From: Okapia johnstoni
Taxonomy: Eukaryota; Chordata; Mammalia; Artiodactyla; Giraffidae
Assembly: GCA_024291935.2 (NCBI GenBank)
Contig: CM044315.1
Location: 79,590,385-79,654,384 of the forward strand
Direction: 5' to 3'
DNA length: 64,000 nt
The first letter of the stretch is position 1; each line of letters opens with the position of its first letter. The position numbers were made by a program, and so were the translations under genes. The notes beneath the pieces are model-generated. The model was not told the DNA's origin, searched no databases, and was given only the letters and a program-made list of their open reading frames with translations. Shown here piece after piece: positions 1 through 11,004 of the stretch.

Positions 1-567
1 TTCCCCAGGACTGGTTCCTGCCCAGCCCAGCTCCTAATTCTTGCATTTCTTAACCCTGCTTCCTGGCTGAACACACCAATCTTCACAACTGGAACTTGAG
101 AGTTATTGTAGAGGTTGTGCAGGCAACTAGTGAAGGATGTACTTCAGAATTCTAAAGACACTTCCCAACCCGAGATTCTGTGATTCTGGTACTTCATCTT
201 GAGCTCCCGTTGAAAAAACATTCAATTTAGCTTTATTTGTGTTTTTTGTTATTATGTTAGTCAAATGGAATTTTTTTTTTAGAAAGCTCAAAAGTAGACT
301 GATAGCTGACTAGACCTCATCTTGGCCCATACACTTTGTCTAAGTCCAAGTAAAACAGTGAGCTGCAGTAAAAGTTGCAGGCCCCAAGTAGACCATACTA
401 CATTGGGAATGGTCATTAGTATCAAAGAGTTGATCAGAGTTTGACTGTAGAGATTCTAGGACTGCTCACAACAAGGGATGAACACCTAATATTCTCATTG
501 CCTTGCCACCTGGGATGTCTTCCTGTCAGGTCACTTTTCTAATAAACAATGAAGAATCAATTATCTG
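1..567. other. Non-repetitive flank, no gene seen
   Basis: I see no recognisable repeat, exon or RNA gene here. The stretch is AT-leaning with a run of ten T near 271-280. Its right edge carries the first copy (559-567) of a 9-bp target-site duplication belonging to the L1 that follows. Confidence 0.5.
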
Positions 568-1096
568 CTATCAACAGATGAATGGATAAAGAAGATGTGG
601 TACATATACTCAATGGAATATTACTTAGCCATTAAAAGGACTGAAGTTGGATCATTTGAAGAGATGAGGATGGACCTAGAGACTGTCACTCAGAGTGAAG
701 TAAATCAGTAAAAGAAAAACAAATATTGTATTTAATCATATATATGGAATCTACAAAAATGGTATAGATGATCTTATTTGCAAAGCAGAAATAGAGATGC
801 AGATGTAGAGAACAAACATTGATCAAGGGGGAATGTGGTGGGTGGGATGAATTGGGAGATTGGAATTGATGTATGTATACTATTGATACTGTGTATAAAA
901 TAGATAACTAATGAAAACCTACTGAATAGCACTGGGAACTCCACTCAGTGCTCTGTGGTGACCAAATGGGAAGGAAATCCAAAAACGAGGAGATATATGT
1001 ATATGTATAGCTGATTCACTGTGCTGCAGAGTAAAAACTAACACAACATTGGAAAGCAACTAAACTCCAATAAAAATAACTAAAAAAGAAATACTT
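568..1096 (+). mobile_element. L1 LINE 3' end (ORF2 tail plus 3' UTR)
   Basis: The sequence opens with the degenerate end of L1 ORF2, the region that reads 'ggaatattacttagccatta' in most mammalian L1s. It then runs through an artiodactyl-type 3' UTR ending 'aacacaacattggaaagcaa' and an A-rich tail. The 9-bp direct repeat 'aattatctg' occurs at 559-567 and 1097-1105 and fits a target-site duplication. The copy is 5' truncated and non-coding. Confidence 0.85.
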
Positions 1097-1224
1097 AATT
1101 ATCTGAATAGTCTAGTACCTGAGACAAAAGTCTGATTTATCAGCATTTAATCCTCAGGAAGGTGTGATCTTCCAACCTAGCTTCTGTCTCAACAGAATTT
1201 GGTTATCCTGGGCCACTTGTGCTG

Positions 1225-1400
1225 GAAGCCTGCTATGCGCCAGGTGCTGTGCTGGGCGCTGGGACTATGGCCTTGAACCAGATAAAGAGAGACCTGCCCT
1301 CAAAGGGCTCTCATTCTGGAATGGGAATCAGACACTAAACAGACACAATGACCCAGTCTATTCCTTGGTCTTATTTAGGACTAAGAACTACAATGATAAA
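1225..1400 (-). mobile_element. L2 LINE 3' end fragment (antisense)
   Basis: The order of words 'gcgccaggtgctgtgctggg', then a 'gaaccagataaa' block, then 'ctgccctcaaagggctctca' matches the antisense L2 3' end. It is diverged and no tail is preserved. Confidence 0.5.
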
Positions 1401-1647
1401 TAAATACAAGATGTTAGTTGACTGTGTTAAGACCGAACAAGCATTGCTTTGGTGAAATTATGAAGGGTGGCCTCTTAAATTATTTGGAATGGTTCTCTTT
1501 TTCTTCCTTCTCTTAGGCTCTTCCTACTTCTGAATGGGAAGCTTCCAAAGCTGAGCAATGTCTCCACTTGAATAAGGCAGAAAACAGAAGGTACTGACAA
1601 CACAGGGCTAAAATGCACATATACCTGTGGGACAGCTTCATGGCCAA

Positions 1648-1709
1648 GTGTGCACACACACATGCGTACACACACAGACATACGTGTACATGCACACAGA
1701 CACACACTG
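1648..1709. repeat. Imperfect (CA)n microsatellite
   Basis: Interrupted CA repeats are mixed with 'catgcgtaca' and 'cagacatacgtgtaca' units. Short open frames across it (His/Thr- or Cys/Val-rich) are artefacts of the repeat. Confidence 0.85.
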
Positions 1710-2044
1710 GCAGGAGAAGGCCCAGGAACCATGCCCTGGGGGGAAGAAGAGGAAGAAAAAAAATGAAATCCAAACAGTCTTTTCACCCCGAAAACATATA
1801 ATTTTGTGTAAATTTTTACTTTAAACATCTCTCTTTTCCTGAGCTGTGATATGGGCCCTGTCAAAGCCAAGGCCAATTACTGCCATTAGGTTCCCATCAT
1901 GTCACTACTTCTCCCCCCATCACGAAGGCCCTCGCCTCACAGGGCTATAATCTACACTCACTTTCGCTCCATCACTTTCAGAAGGAACAAAATTGTTTTG
2001 TGTGTTTTTTTTAAAAGGGCCTTTATTTGGCCCCTGTCAACTCT

Positions 2045-2100
2045 GAAAAGAAGGGAGAGAAAGAGAGAGGGGGAGAGAGAAAGCAGGAGAAAGAAAGATT
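2045..2100. repeat. GA-rich low-complexity tract
   Basis: A purine-only run of about 50 bases built from gaga and ggaga units. Not coding. Confidence 0.8.
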
Positions 2101-2211
2101 GTTTAAGTGTTTAACTGTGAGATTGCCAATAGGAAGCAGGGTGAGAGGCAGCCTAGCTCTCCCAAGGGTCCAGGCTTGGGGACCCCTGGGTCACTGGACC
2201 AGGACACTAGA

Positions 2212-2223
2212 CCCCCCCCCCCC
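2212..2223. repeat. C homopolymer
   Basis: Twelve consecutive C bases, a likely slippage site. Confidence 0.8.
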
Positions 2224-3150
2224 TAAGGGAAAATTCTTTCTGCTCCTAGAAGGTTCTGATCTCACAGGCTTGGAAGACTCTATTTGAAGACATCATCAAA
2301 GAATAGCCTGGCTATGAACCCCCAAACCAGTTACTAAGAACATCTGCCATAGGCCCGCAAGTGGGGTAACCTTTTTGGACTCCGAAACCCCTAAGGCCCC
2401 GGCTGCAGTGGGGACAGCAGCGGGCGAGAGAAGACCCTCGCAAAGGCGGAAGGTGGTGTCAGCGGAGGGCAAAGTGAAAGCTGGTAGTTGGGGACAGGTG
2501 GTCCCTCCCTTAGCCGAGCCAGGATGTCCTGATCCTTGACCTCTTCTCGGCAGGTTGACCTACTGCACCACGAGCAACCATGCTCACAGCTGGGAAACCC
2601 TCCCTGGGCCTCCTCCCACTGAGGGAGGCTGGGGCCCCTTGCCCACCCGAGACAGCCGCTCTTCCTGCGCTGGAGCGACAGACACCTTTCTGAAATCTGC
2701 AGTCAGTTATCACACCCCTCGCTCGGCCAGGCAGGCCCAGCATGCCTCTCCACTCCCGCCGCCTCGGTCGTCACTTAGCCAAGCTAAACAGATTTAGCTC
2801 CTTTAATCTTTCCTCATTAGCTGGCAATCTGGAAAGGAAACAAATGCTCACCCCATACAGGTTCAAGCTGTTGCTTTAACCTTGTAAAAGCGTGCAGGCG
2901 CTGGGGCTGCAGAGTCCACGGGATCATTACCATGAGAGGCCACTCCTGCTCAGCTAGCTTCTCCTTTTGGAAACCACTTCAGGGTGTTGGCATCACCTCC
3001 CTTCCAGGCTCAAGAGCTCCACACCCAAACGTTGTGCACGCAGCTCCCAGAACAAGGCAGCTTCCAGGGCCTTCCTCTGGCCTCTTGGAAAAGCAGGGGG
3101 CATTTCCCCCCAGACATGGTCATTTGTTCCAACGCAGCTCCACCACAGTG
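2224..3150. other. Moderately GC-rich non-repetitive DNA
   Basis: No interspersed repeat is recognised. Local GC enrichment near 2,390-2,760 includes some CpGs but falls well short of an obvious CpG island. Open frames of 70-100 codons on both strands overlap each other and show no family resemblance, so no gene is called. Confidence 0.4.
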
Positions 3151-3154
3151 CACG

Positions 3155-3200
3155 TACACAGACACACACACACACTCACACACATACACACACGCATACC
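3155..3200. repeat. (CA)n-rich microsatellite
   Basis: Interrupted CA dinucleotides ending in 'acacacgcatacc'. Slippage-prone and non-coding. Confidence 0.85.
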
Positions 3201-3559
3201 ATCAGGTGCTCACGCTGGTGGGTGACTTCTCTGGGTCCCTGTACGATTCCTCAGCCACACCCATCTATCAGCTTCTTCAGCTCCATGCCGTTTTCTCCAG
3301 ATGAGAAAGCCCCAGATGAGAACTTGTTAAAGAGGCTCAGATCCTCTGCTCACCAGGAGTGTGTCCCTCTCCCAGAAAGGATTCCTTGCATTGATTTTTC
3401 CTCTCAGCGCAGTTTTCATTTACATACCTACACCAGCAGCGAGAACCTGAACCTGCTTTAACAACTGCCACTTGTGGCGCACCCATTACAGCACATCTGT
3501 TTCTCTGTTTCCAATTTGATCACTTGGTGTTATTCTGTTTGGTGTGGTTTGGCCCTTAG

Positions 3560-3574
3560 GTGTGTGTGTGTGTA

Positions 3575-3613
<39 letters not shown>

Positions 3614-3616
3614 ATA
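3560..3616. repeat. Palindromic (GT)n-(AC)n microsatellite
   Basis: A GT run (3560-3572) meets an AC run (from 3579) at a central 'tacgta' (3573-3578). The two blocks are reverse complements over at least 12 bp either side of the centre. The AC side continues with interruptions to about 3,616. Confidence 0.9.
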
Positions 3617-3689
3617 CACTGAGCTCAGATTCTAGTTTTCTTCCCAAGATGACAGGCATCACCTCCCCCCCCTTCATTGTCTCCATCTC

Positions 3690-4565
3690 CCCAGACTGAC
3701 TGGGTGAACATCTTTAGGATGTTGCACGTGTTTCAGGAGACAGGAGTCACGTCGTTTCACTTCCCCGGGCTCCTGATGGCTCCTTTTACTTTCTGATTTT
3801 CCAGAGATAATTATAAGTGGTTCCATCAGCTCCCTGCTCAGCACGTCCCCAGAACACCAGCCTTAACACTCCATGATGGATGTCATCCAGGCTCGCTGAT
3901 TTTTCTGAGGATTCTCCTACCTGCTTTCTATCAGTAACGATTTTTGCACAGTCTGCATTTACTTCCTAATTATCCAAATTCCTTTTTGTCATTTTTCTTC
4001 TTAAAGATGAATCTAAAAAATGAGCCAAGTATCTCTGCCCTGTAGGAGGTAAGATGGATCTGCCTCTTCTCTTCATTTATTAGCGGTCTACAGGCTCGCT
4101 GGTCTTCCCCCCACCTTTCCCTTCCCCTCTCCTTCAATGTACTGCTAAACATGTGTATTTCCTTTAACCCTTCACTAGTTCAAGCTTCTCTCCATGTCCT
4201 CTGGTTCACCCTCTTGCTCACAGTCCCAGGATCTATCCTCTGCTGCCGCCTGAAGACAATCCCTTTACTTTGCAGAAAACTAGGCAGCCTCACCCAAAGC
4301 AAATCCAGCAGGTAAGGCCTATTCTCTTGTTCCTCATCACAACTGGCTACGGTTCTTAGCATTCTCCTTCTAGCCTTCTCCTCCTCAGGACTCCAAAAAT
4401 GGACTGCCTCTTTGAAATGCAGGGGAAGATGGAAGTCGGCTGCTTGCTTTTCGTGCCTCACCTAAAAGCCCTCAATCCTCGTCACCGTTCTTTCCCACCT
4501 GCTGCTCTATAAATGTCCTCTGCACCATCCACGCTTACTGACTTCCACTGTAGGGTCTTAAAGGA
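3690..4565. other. Non-repetitive DNA, no gene seen
   Basis: No repeat family is recognised with confidence. Open frames of 60-93 codons occur on the minus strand but lack any recognisable domain, and no paired splice sites could be supported. Confidence 0.4.
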
Positions 4566-4581
4566 ACTTTCTAGATGTCAA

Positions 4582-4677
4582 GTATTCTTGCCTGGAAAAT
4601 CCCATGGACGAAGGAACCTGGTAGGCTAAAGTCAATGGGGTCACAAAGAGTCGGATACGACTGAACGACTTCACTTC
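4582..4677 (+). mobile_element. Bov-tA/BovA SINE, 5'-truncated
   Basis: Contains the BovA body ('tattcttgcctggaaaatcc' through 'gagtcggatacgactgaacg'). It lacks the tRNA-like head. A 16-bp perfect target-site duplication, 'actttctagatgtcaa', lies at 4566-4581 and 4678-4693, which defines both ends exactly. Confidence 0.95.
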
Positions 4678-4778
4678 ACTTTCTAGATGTCAAAGCTATC
4701 CTCAGTCCTCACCTGTACTTCTGGGAAAAGTCGGTTTTCATTTTGCTCACTTTGTCTGAGAGCTGTTGCCTTTCCCCA

Positions 4779-5010
4779 TTCATTCATTCATTCATTCAGT
4801 CAGTGTATGTTACGTCCCTGAGTACCTACCACCAGCACTGGGAATAGTGTCGTGAACAAAGTGGCAGGATGCCTGCTCTCACATTACTTAAGCTCTAGTG
4901 GAGGAGAGCCATTAGCACTCCTCAACTCCATGTATGACTCTGAACCATGATCTGCTATATCAAGGATGTGCCAAGTGCTATGAGAAGGTAAAATCAGAGG
5001 ACAAAATTCA
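4779..5010 (-). mobile_element. L2 LINE 3' end (antisense) with (CATT)n edge
   Basis: Starts with CATT repeats, as L2 tails often do. It is followed by diverged antisense L2 3' blocks ('gagtacctaccaccagcact', 'gaacaaagtggcagg', 'aagctctagtgg'). The antisense match may weakly continue to about 5,190. Confidence 0.65.
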
Positions 5011-5908
5011 CTTTCGGAGGACAGAATAGGCTCCTCTGAGCAGAAAAATTCACAGAGAAAGGAAAAGTGGGTAAAAACTGGATGAAGTATATTCTAAGAT
5101 GCTGGAAAGGAAAGCTGGTGCATTTGATGAATGAAAGGAAAAGCAGTTTGAGTGAACATAGGCAGCGAAGGGGAGAGGGCCCTGAGCTGAGGTCTGAGCA
5201 TAGTGTCCTTAACTGAGCATGAAATCTTCCAAGACAAGGAACAGGCTTGGGAGGGCGGATGATGCTCCACTGTGCCCGAGGAGGGTTGGGGGACAACTCA
5301 TTCCCATGTCTGTTTCCCAGCATCATCCTCCCCTGTTTCTCTGATGAAAGATGGGCTGGTGAAGAAGCAGGGGAAACCATTGGATTTATTTCCTCTTTTG
5401 CCTCAGCTGACATGGGTAGCCTTTCTCATTTTCTCTCCTGTAAATGGCTGCTGTATTTTGCTAACAGAAAATACACAAGAGGCAATTTCATTAAACAATT
5501 CTATTCTGGAGTCAAGGTAAGGGTAGGAGTGGTCAGAGTCCTGGATGGGCAATTTGAAAGGGGCCCCTTGGTGATGCTGCTGTGCCATCCAAAAGATGCC
5601 CCATTTTTCAATATTAACCTCTCGAGTCTCCTCATTAGTTTCCCATCCATCCATCCCACAAACTAAGTGAAGACTCACATGAATCCTTTGAAAACTACAG
5701 ACATTTCTTCGGGTGTTAATATTCATTATGGTGAGAGAAGTCTTCACACTGGAGACCCAGGAAGAGGTGAGGCCCTGACTGAGGAATGGAGCAGTGGAGC
5801 CTGAAGGAGACCTGCTCCCAGATCCCAGGAAAGGTGGAGAAGGCCATGGGATGCAGCCCTGGGGATGTGAGAAGGGTACAACCTCAACTCTTGGGCTCTG
5901 ATTTCTGT
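5011..5908. other. Non-repetitive DNA, no gene supported
   Basis: Overlapping open frames of about 140 codons lie on opposite strands near 5,000-5,670. Neither shows low-complexity bias, a domain or splice context, and the base composition is ordinary. They are best read as chance open frames. Confidence 0.4.
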
Positions 5909-5910
5909 CA

Positions 5911-6072
5911 GTGAAAGTTGCTCAGTCGTGTCTGACTCTGCAACCCCATGGACTATACAGTCCATGGAATTCTCCAGGCCAGAATAATGGAGTGGGTAGC
6001 TGTTCCCTGCTCTGGGGAATCTTCCCAACTCAGGGATCGAACCCAGGTCTCTCACACTGTAGGCAGATTCTT
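5911..6072 (-). mobile_element. Bov-tA SINE (antisense), truncated
   Basis: Reads antisense from 'gtgaaagttgctcagtcgtg' to 'gtaggcagattctt'. The tRNA-derived head normally following on this strand is missing. A short direct repeat 'atttctg' (5901-5907, 6073-6079) is a plausible target-site duplication. Confidence 0.92.
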
Positions 6073-7825
6073 ATTTCTGGCCACTGTATATTCTGGTTAT
6101 ATTCCACACTGCCAACCAGACAGGGCTGGAGAGGCCTTTGAGCGCATCTAGGTCAGCTACCCAAAGCCGAGTCCTTCTACAAGTGTTCTTCCACGTTGTG
6201 GGGCACCCATCCCAAGAGGTGAAATTAAAAAGCAACCCTTCTCGAGGAAAAGGGAAGATGTGTGGAGAAGTGGGGTCACCCATTAGCAGGGTTACTAAGG
6301 GGTAGACAAGGTTCTTCCTGCTCAGCACTGAGCCTTCCCTCCACCTGCTGACCCCGAGCTGCTCTCCCCATATCTCCCTGGGGTGTGCTCTCTGGGGATG
6401 CACACAAAAACCCACCCTACACAGGTGGGACCTTGGCCAAAGACACCAAGAGTTTCTGGGGATATTCCCCAGAGAAGAGGGTCGCCTGCTTGGCCTGAGG
6501 AAACAGTCTCACTACTCCCCACCCCCGCCCACCCCTGCCTCAGGAAGAAAGGTCATTCCCTCCTCCTCTCTCCACAGTAGCTTTTCAAAGGTTAAATTCA
6601 ACCAGCCTGCTCCACCACCCCCCTCATGCCCACCCCCAAACAAGAGAGGAAAAGTTAATTGAAAATGCTGTTTAATTTTTCAGCTCCAGTGGATCCCACC
6701 CCAGCACAGATGGCTCCCCCAGGACTGTCTGTCCTGAGCCCATCTCCACCATCCATGGCTCGCCCCCCCAAGCATGGGGGCAGAGGCACAGCCAGCAGTG
6801 GCTCAAAGGGAGAAAAAAGAAGGGGGAGTGTGTGTGGGGGGGCGCCTCCACACAAAAGAGCATTCTGAGCCCTTGGTTCCCTGGCCCGGAGAACAATGCT
6901 CCCGACTTGATCCTTTCATAAAGAGTTTCTGGTGTCAGGAGACAGCCGCCCAGCGCCCAAGCCGCCCCGCACCGGCCACTTCACTGCCCACCACCAACTG
7001 CTGTGCTGGCGAGGCTTCATTCCGCACCCCCCTCTGTGTCCAGCTGGAAGTGAGCGCGGTACCAACCCCCACCCCACTCGGGGCCTGCCCGCTACTTGTT
7101 GCCCCCTAAAGGCTCTGACAGGGCCCCAGAGAGGCCAGCCAGCTGAGATGAAAGCCTAGGACTCTAACTGGATTACCCCAACCAGCCCCAGGACTAAAGA
7201 GGCCAAGGAGCCCTAATTAAAGCCATCCCCCTGCCCCTTTCCCCCCACCCCAATCACCACAGCCTTTCTCCTTTCATCCCAGGTTCTCCACTTTGTTCAA
7301 ATTTCCGCCATTGATGAGTTACTAGGCTCTGGAGAGGTGGTGTGAGTGGAAAGAAGAATCCCCTCAGTCTCTGACAGCTTCAAGTCAGTGCTGTCAATGT
7401 GCTGGGACTCGGCTGTCTCCTCTGTTGGAGGGGCCCTAGAGGGGAAAGCAAGGGGTAGAGGCACGAGAACCGAAGAAGGAGAAGGGACTGGGGCTGGGGG
7501 CATGACAGGAGATCCCGCTGCTGGTTGCATGGTGTCCTGCCAGGTCGGGGCACAGCCAGGATGCCCACTGGGTGGAGAAAGAGCAACAGTGATCTCTTCC
7601 TCCGCAGAGAGCTCTGGGGCCGGGGCGGTGTGTGTGGGGGGGTGTCTCTGCTATACTCCTCCTCCCCCTTTGTACTGCCCCCCACCAGCTCTCCTCCACT
7701 AGCACCTCCTTTTCTTCCTTACCCAGAAGCAGCTTTTTGCCTTTGGCTAGAGAGCGTGAAGGCATAGCGGAGCCTCCATGATAAACCTAGTACGTTTGGT
7801 TCTGGGTTTGTATTCATTCATTCTT
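6073..7825. other. GC-richer non-repetitive DNA with G- and C-runs
   Basis: No interspersed repeat or gene is recognised. The segment has several poly-G/poly-C runs and a short motif ('gtgtgtgtggggggg') that occurs twice, near 6,828 and 7,628. Several open frames of 75-118 codons overlap on both strands and are proline/serine-biased, as expected from GC-rich DNA. Confidence 0.4.
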
Positions 7826-7829
7826 TCCT

Positions 7830-8062
7830 TTTGATCCTAATCATCCCACAAGGCAGGTATTTTTGCCTTCACTTTACAGATGAAACTGAGATGGAAAGAT
7901 TCCAAGGACCTTCCCTTTCCACAACTTGACTACCACCTGGCAAGTTGGTGGAAAACTAAGCGCACAACCTTCCCTTTCCACAACTTGACTACCACCTGGC
8001 AAGTTGGTGGAAAACTAAGCGCACAGATCTCCTGGCTCCTGCTTCAGTGCTCTCCTTTCTTG
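7830..8062 (-). mobile_element. MIR SINE (antisense) with internal duplication
   Basis: Antisense MIR core is visible as 'cctaatcatcccacaaggca' and 'ctttacagatgaaactgaga'. The far end ('agatctcctggctcctgctt') matches the MIR region around its tRNA-like B box. The length is inflated by the 59-bp tandem duplication described separately. Confidence 0.75.
7908..8025. repeat. Perfect 59-bp tandem duplication
   Basis: Copy 1 is 7908-7966 and copy 2 is 7967-8025. By eye they are identical over all 59 bases, starting 'accttccctttccac' and ending 'ctaagcgcaca'. The unit lies within an ancient MIR, so the duplication is far younger than its host. Perfect identity suggests recent origin or possible copy-number polymorphism. 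Confidence 0.97.
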
Positions 8063-8468
8063 AATGCTCTGAGGTCCAGAGTAGGCCCTAGTGCCCTCTC
8101 TCCTCTTAGCCTGCTCTCTGGGACAAGGGGGCAGAAGTGTTAATTTTCTTGGACCATCCTAGCCTATGGGGCACTGTGAGAGGCTAAGAGATAGATGACC
8201 CTTGGGCAATGATGAAGGCCAGGAGTGCCCACCTCTGGGAAAGCAAAAGGCTGAGCCCATGGGCCCATGGCATCCTGCCTGCTGCTCCATTCCATCACCT
8301 GTGATGACAGCCTGCTTCCATTGGACACACAACAGGTGGGGCCAGGGGTCTTCCTGCCTGGGTGTGATGGCACCAGAAAAGGAAGAGAGTCCTAGCGGCC
8401 ACTGGAGGCTGTTTCCCTGCCCCACTATCAGGAAGTTGCTGGCAGACCCAGTTCTCTGGCACACCTAA
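8063..8468. other. Non-repetitive DNA, no gene seen
   Basis: No repeat or exon could be supported. Open frames of 70-100 codons on both strands overlap each other without recognisable motifs. Confidence 0.4.
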
Positions 8469-8493
8469 CCCCCCCCACCTCCCCCCACCCCCC
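8469..8493 (-). repeat. C-rich run, potential G-quadruplex on minus strand
   Basis: The plus strand has C runs of 8, 6 and 6 bases separated by 1-4 bases. The minus strand therefore carries G runs long enough to supply four G3 tracts with short loops. A structural prediction only. Confidence 0.5.
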
Positions 8494-9504
8494 AACAACC
8501 ACTGCAGTGTTGGGCTCGACTATCAAGTTGGTGAGGTGGGCTCATGCCAGGAACTAGCCTCCTTGTGTGAATGAGGGGCACCCACCTCTGAGGCGAGATG
8601 CCCGGGCATTGCTTGGTGCAGGGTCCGGCAAAAGAGCCTCCTTGTGTCTGTTTATTCTTTTGTTTTGTCTTGTTTGTTGCCCAGAGAAGAGGTAAGGCAG
8701 AGGAGTGCTTTTTTAACCTAATTTTCAAAGTAAGGGGGTGAGATGGGATACCTTCCAGAGGTGTCAAGGGTGGGGAGAAAGATCCTACCAACCAGAGTGG
8801 GGCGGAGACTGGGCAGGGCATGGGGGGAGGGGAGCGGAGAGGATTGGAGGGAGGTCAAGGGAGAAACGAAGAAAGAGGAAAAAAGAAAAACCCAGCAGTG
8901 CGCCATGTCGCATTGTTCATGCTCAGCCCTTCAATTTGCTCTCTGCATTCTCCTGCCGTGGGGAGAATGTTACGCTGGCTTAAGGGACAAATCAGACACA
9001 AAATAAAGACCAACACTCAGCAGTAAAGCAATTATCGCAACATTTTATGCCAGGACTGTTCCTTTTGAAGGCAGCCTGGTGCTACCCGCATGTACCTTAA
9101 CCCGTTCCTAATAACCATAAAGTTACCATTATTTACGGTACAAGACATTAAATAAATAATGCAAACTCAGGCAGGCAAGCAGTTGGTGCAGAGCTCGGCA
9201 AGAGGGCTTCCCTGCTGTGGGCCAGCCGCAGGGGTTAACACTGGGTGGAAAAGGCTCCTACTCACCCTGTCCAGGCTTCACTCTGCCCTCTCCCCCAGGT
9301 GCCAGGCAGGGCCAAGAGGGCACGGGGTCCAGCTGGCCAGGAGAAGAGGACAGAAATTAGGTGAGGCCTGACTCTGAGCCTAACCAAGAGGGAATCCAGC
9401 CGGGACTGACACAGCCCGTGGCCTTGGCCAGAGCCCTGTGTCCTTGGTGTTGTCTGGGAGGGGGTCAGGACCTGAAGGAACTCTCCTGAGAAGGTGTGGG
9501 AAAG
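8494..9504. other. Non-repetitive DNA, possible conserved block at 9,000-9,160
   Basis: No repeat is recognised. Near 8,816-8,890 it is purine-rich. The block 9,000-9,160 is AT-rich, free of repeats and contains 'aaccataaagttacc' and 'ccattatttacgg', the kind of sequence often seen in conserved noncoding DNA. That is inference only. Confidence 0.35.
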
Positions 9505-9690
9505 AGGAATGAACAGATCTGAGTTCAAATCCTGCTGTTACTTCAAACCTAGGCAACCCCACACAGCGACAAACTCTCCATACTCCAGTTTCCTTATTAA
9601 TAAAAGGGGAGATAAGAGATTACGGGGTGGCTATGAGGATAAATGAGATGAATTATGTAAAGCTGGGAGCACACCACTTGGCACTTCATA
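9505..9690 (+). mobile_element. MIR SINE
   Basis: Sense MIR is visible in order: a B-box-like 'gagttcaaatcctgctgtta', 'cagtttccttattaataaaa', and 'gaggataaatgagatgaatt' followed by 'gcacttcat'. It is diverged, as expected for an old tRNA-derived SINE. Confidence 0.8.
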
Positions 9691-10235
9691 TTTACAGAAT
9701 GCTGAGCTTTCCCTCTGAAAGGAATTCTTGCCTCATTTTAACAGATCAAAAAGCTAGTCACTTGGTGAGAGCAACCTGAAATGGTGCAGAGGACACCCAA
9801 TTTCCTAGCTCAAGGTGAAAGAGAAAACTGTGAGGGGTTAAAGAGGCTGGAGAGACAAATTGAGAAAAGGAGAGACGCCAACTTCTTAAGACAAAAATGG
9901 TCATGTGATTTGGCAAAGGGATTTATTTCCAAAAAGAAACTGTCAACCTTTGCCAAGAAAGATACTGATATGAAGGAGATACAGGTACCTGAGCCCTGCC
10001 TCTGAGATCTGAGATATTACCTGAAAAATCAAACATGAAAGTAGGAACTTCGCTCTATCCCTCATCTCCCTTTCCAATTCTAACCAACCCTTCATAATCC
10101 ATGCCTATCCAGAAACCCCCGAGAATCAAACTGTGTTGGTGTTATTACAAGCCTGGATTCCTGAGAGGAACTCAAAAAGACCCACCATACTGGATTGTCA
10201 CTAGGTACTTCTGCCAGGCTCCTGTGCTCCCATTT
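9691..10235. other. Non-repetitive DNA, no gene seen
   Basis: No repeat, splice-bounded open frame or RNA gene could be supported. Confidence 0.4.
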
Positions 10236-10889
10236 GGATTGCGGCACACCAGGCTTCCCTGTCTATCACCAACTCCCGGAGTTCGCTCAAACTCATGTCC
10301 AACAAGTTGGTGATGCCATCCAACCATCTCATTCCCTGTCGTCCCCTCGTCCTCCTGCCTTCAATCTTTCAGCATCAGGATCTTTTTCCAGTGAGTCAGT
10401 TCTTCATGTAAGGTGGCCAAAGTATTAGAACTTCAGCTTCAGCATCAGTCCTTCCAATGAACATTCAGGACTGACTTCCTTTAGGATTGATTGACTGGTT
10501 TAATCTCCTTGCAGCCCAAGGGACTCAAGAGTCTTCTCCAACACTGCACTTCAAAAGCATCAATTTTTCAGTGCTCAGCTTTCTTTACAGTCCAACTCTC
10601 ACATCCATACATGACTACTGGAAAAACCATAGCTTTGACTAGAAGGACCTTTGTCAGCAAAGGACCTTTGTCTCTGCTTTTAATATGCTGTTTAGGTTTG
10701 TTATAGCTTTTCTTCCAAGGAGCAAGTGTCTTTAAATTTCATGGCTGCAGTCACCATCTGCAGTGATTTTGGAGCCCGAGAAAAAAAAGTCTGTCATTGT
10801 TTCCATTGTTTCCCATCTATGTGCCATGAAGTGATGAGACTGGATGCCGTGATCTTCATTTTTTGAATGTTGAGTTTTAAACTAGCTTT
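10236..10889 (-). mobile_element. BovB LINE 3' part (antisense)
   Basis: Matches the other BovB copies in this window from the 3' non-coding end ('gcacaccaggcttccctgtc') into the C-terminal part of the reverse-transcriptase ORF. The coding frame is broken. Around 10,641-10,672 the words 'aaggacctttgtc' occur twice where other copies have 'aaagtaatgtc', a small local duplication. No clear target-site duplication was found. Confidence 0.92.
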
Positions 10890-11004
10890 AAAGACAGGTT
10901 CAGGGCTAGATTGGAATACTGGCTTGACTTCTACCCAGAGCAAGTTCTTTTTGAGGAGAATCAGGACTATTTAACTAAGAGTTGCAATATTGCTCAGCAT
11001 CCCT

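Noticed and set aside
1475..1876. 133-codon minus-strand frame with Cys/Val-rich stretch
   Set aside because: The distinctive stretch is simply translated CA/TG microsatellite.
4994..5666. Two overlapping open frames of about 139 codons on opposite strands
   Set aside because: No domain, no splice context, and opposite-strand openness over the same bases is expected by chance in this composition.
7908..8025. CRISPR-like or satellite array
   Set aside because: Only two directly adjacent copies with no spacers, in mammalian DNA.
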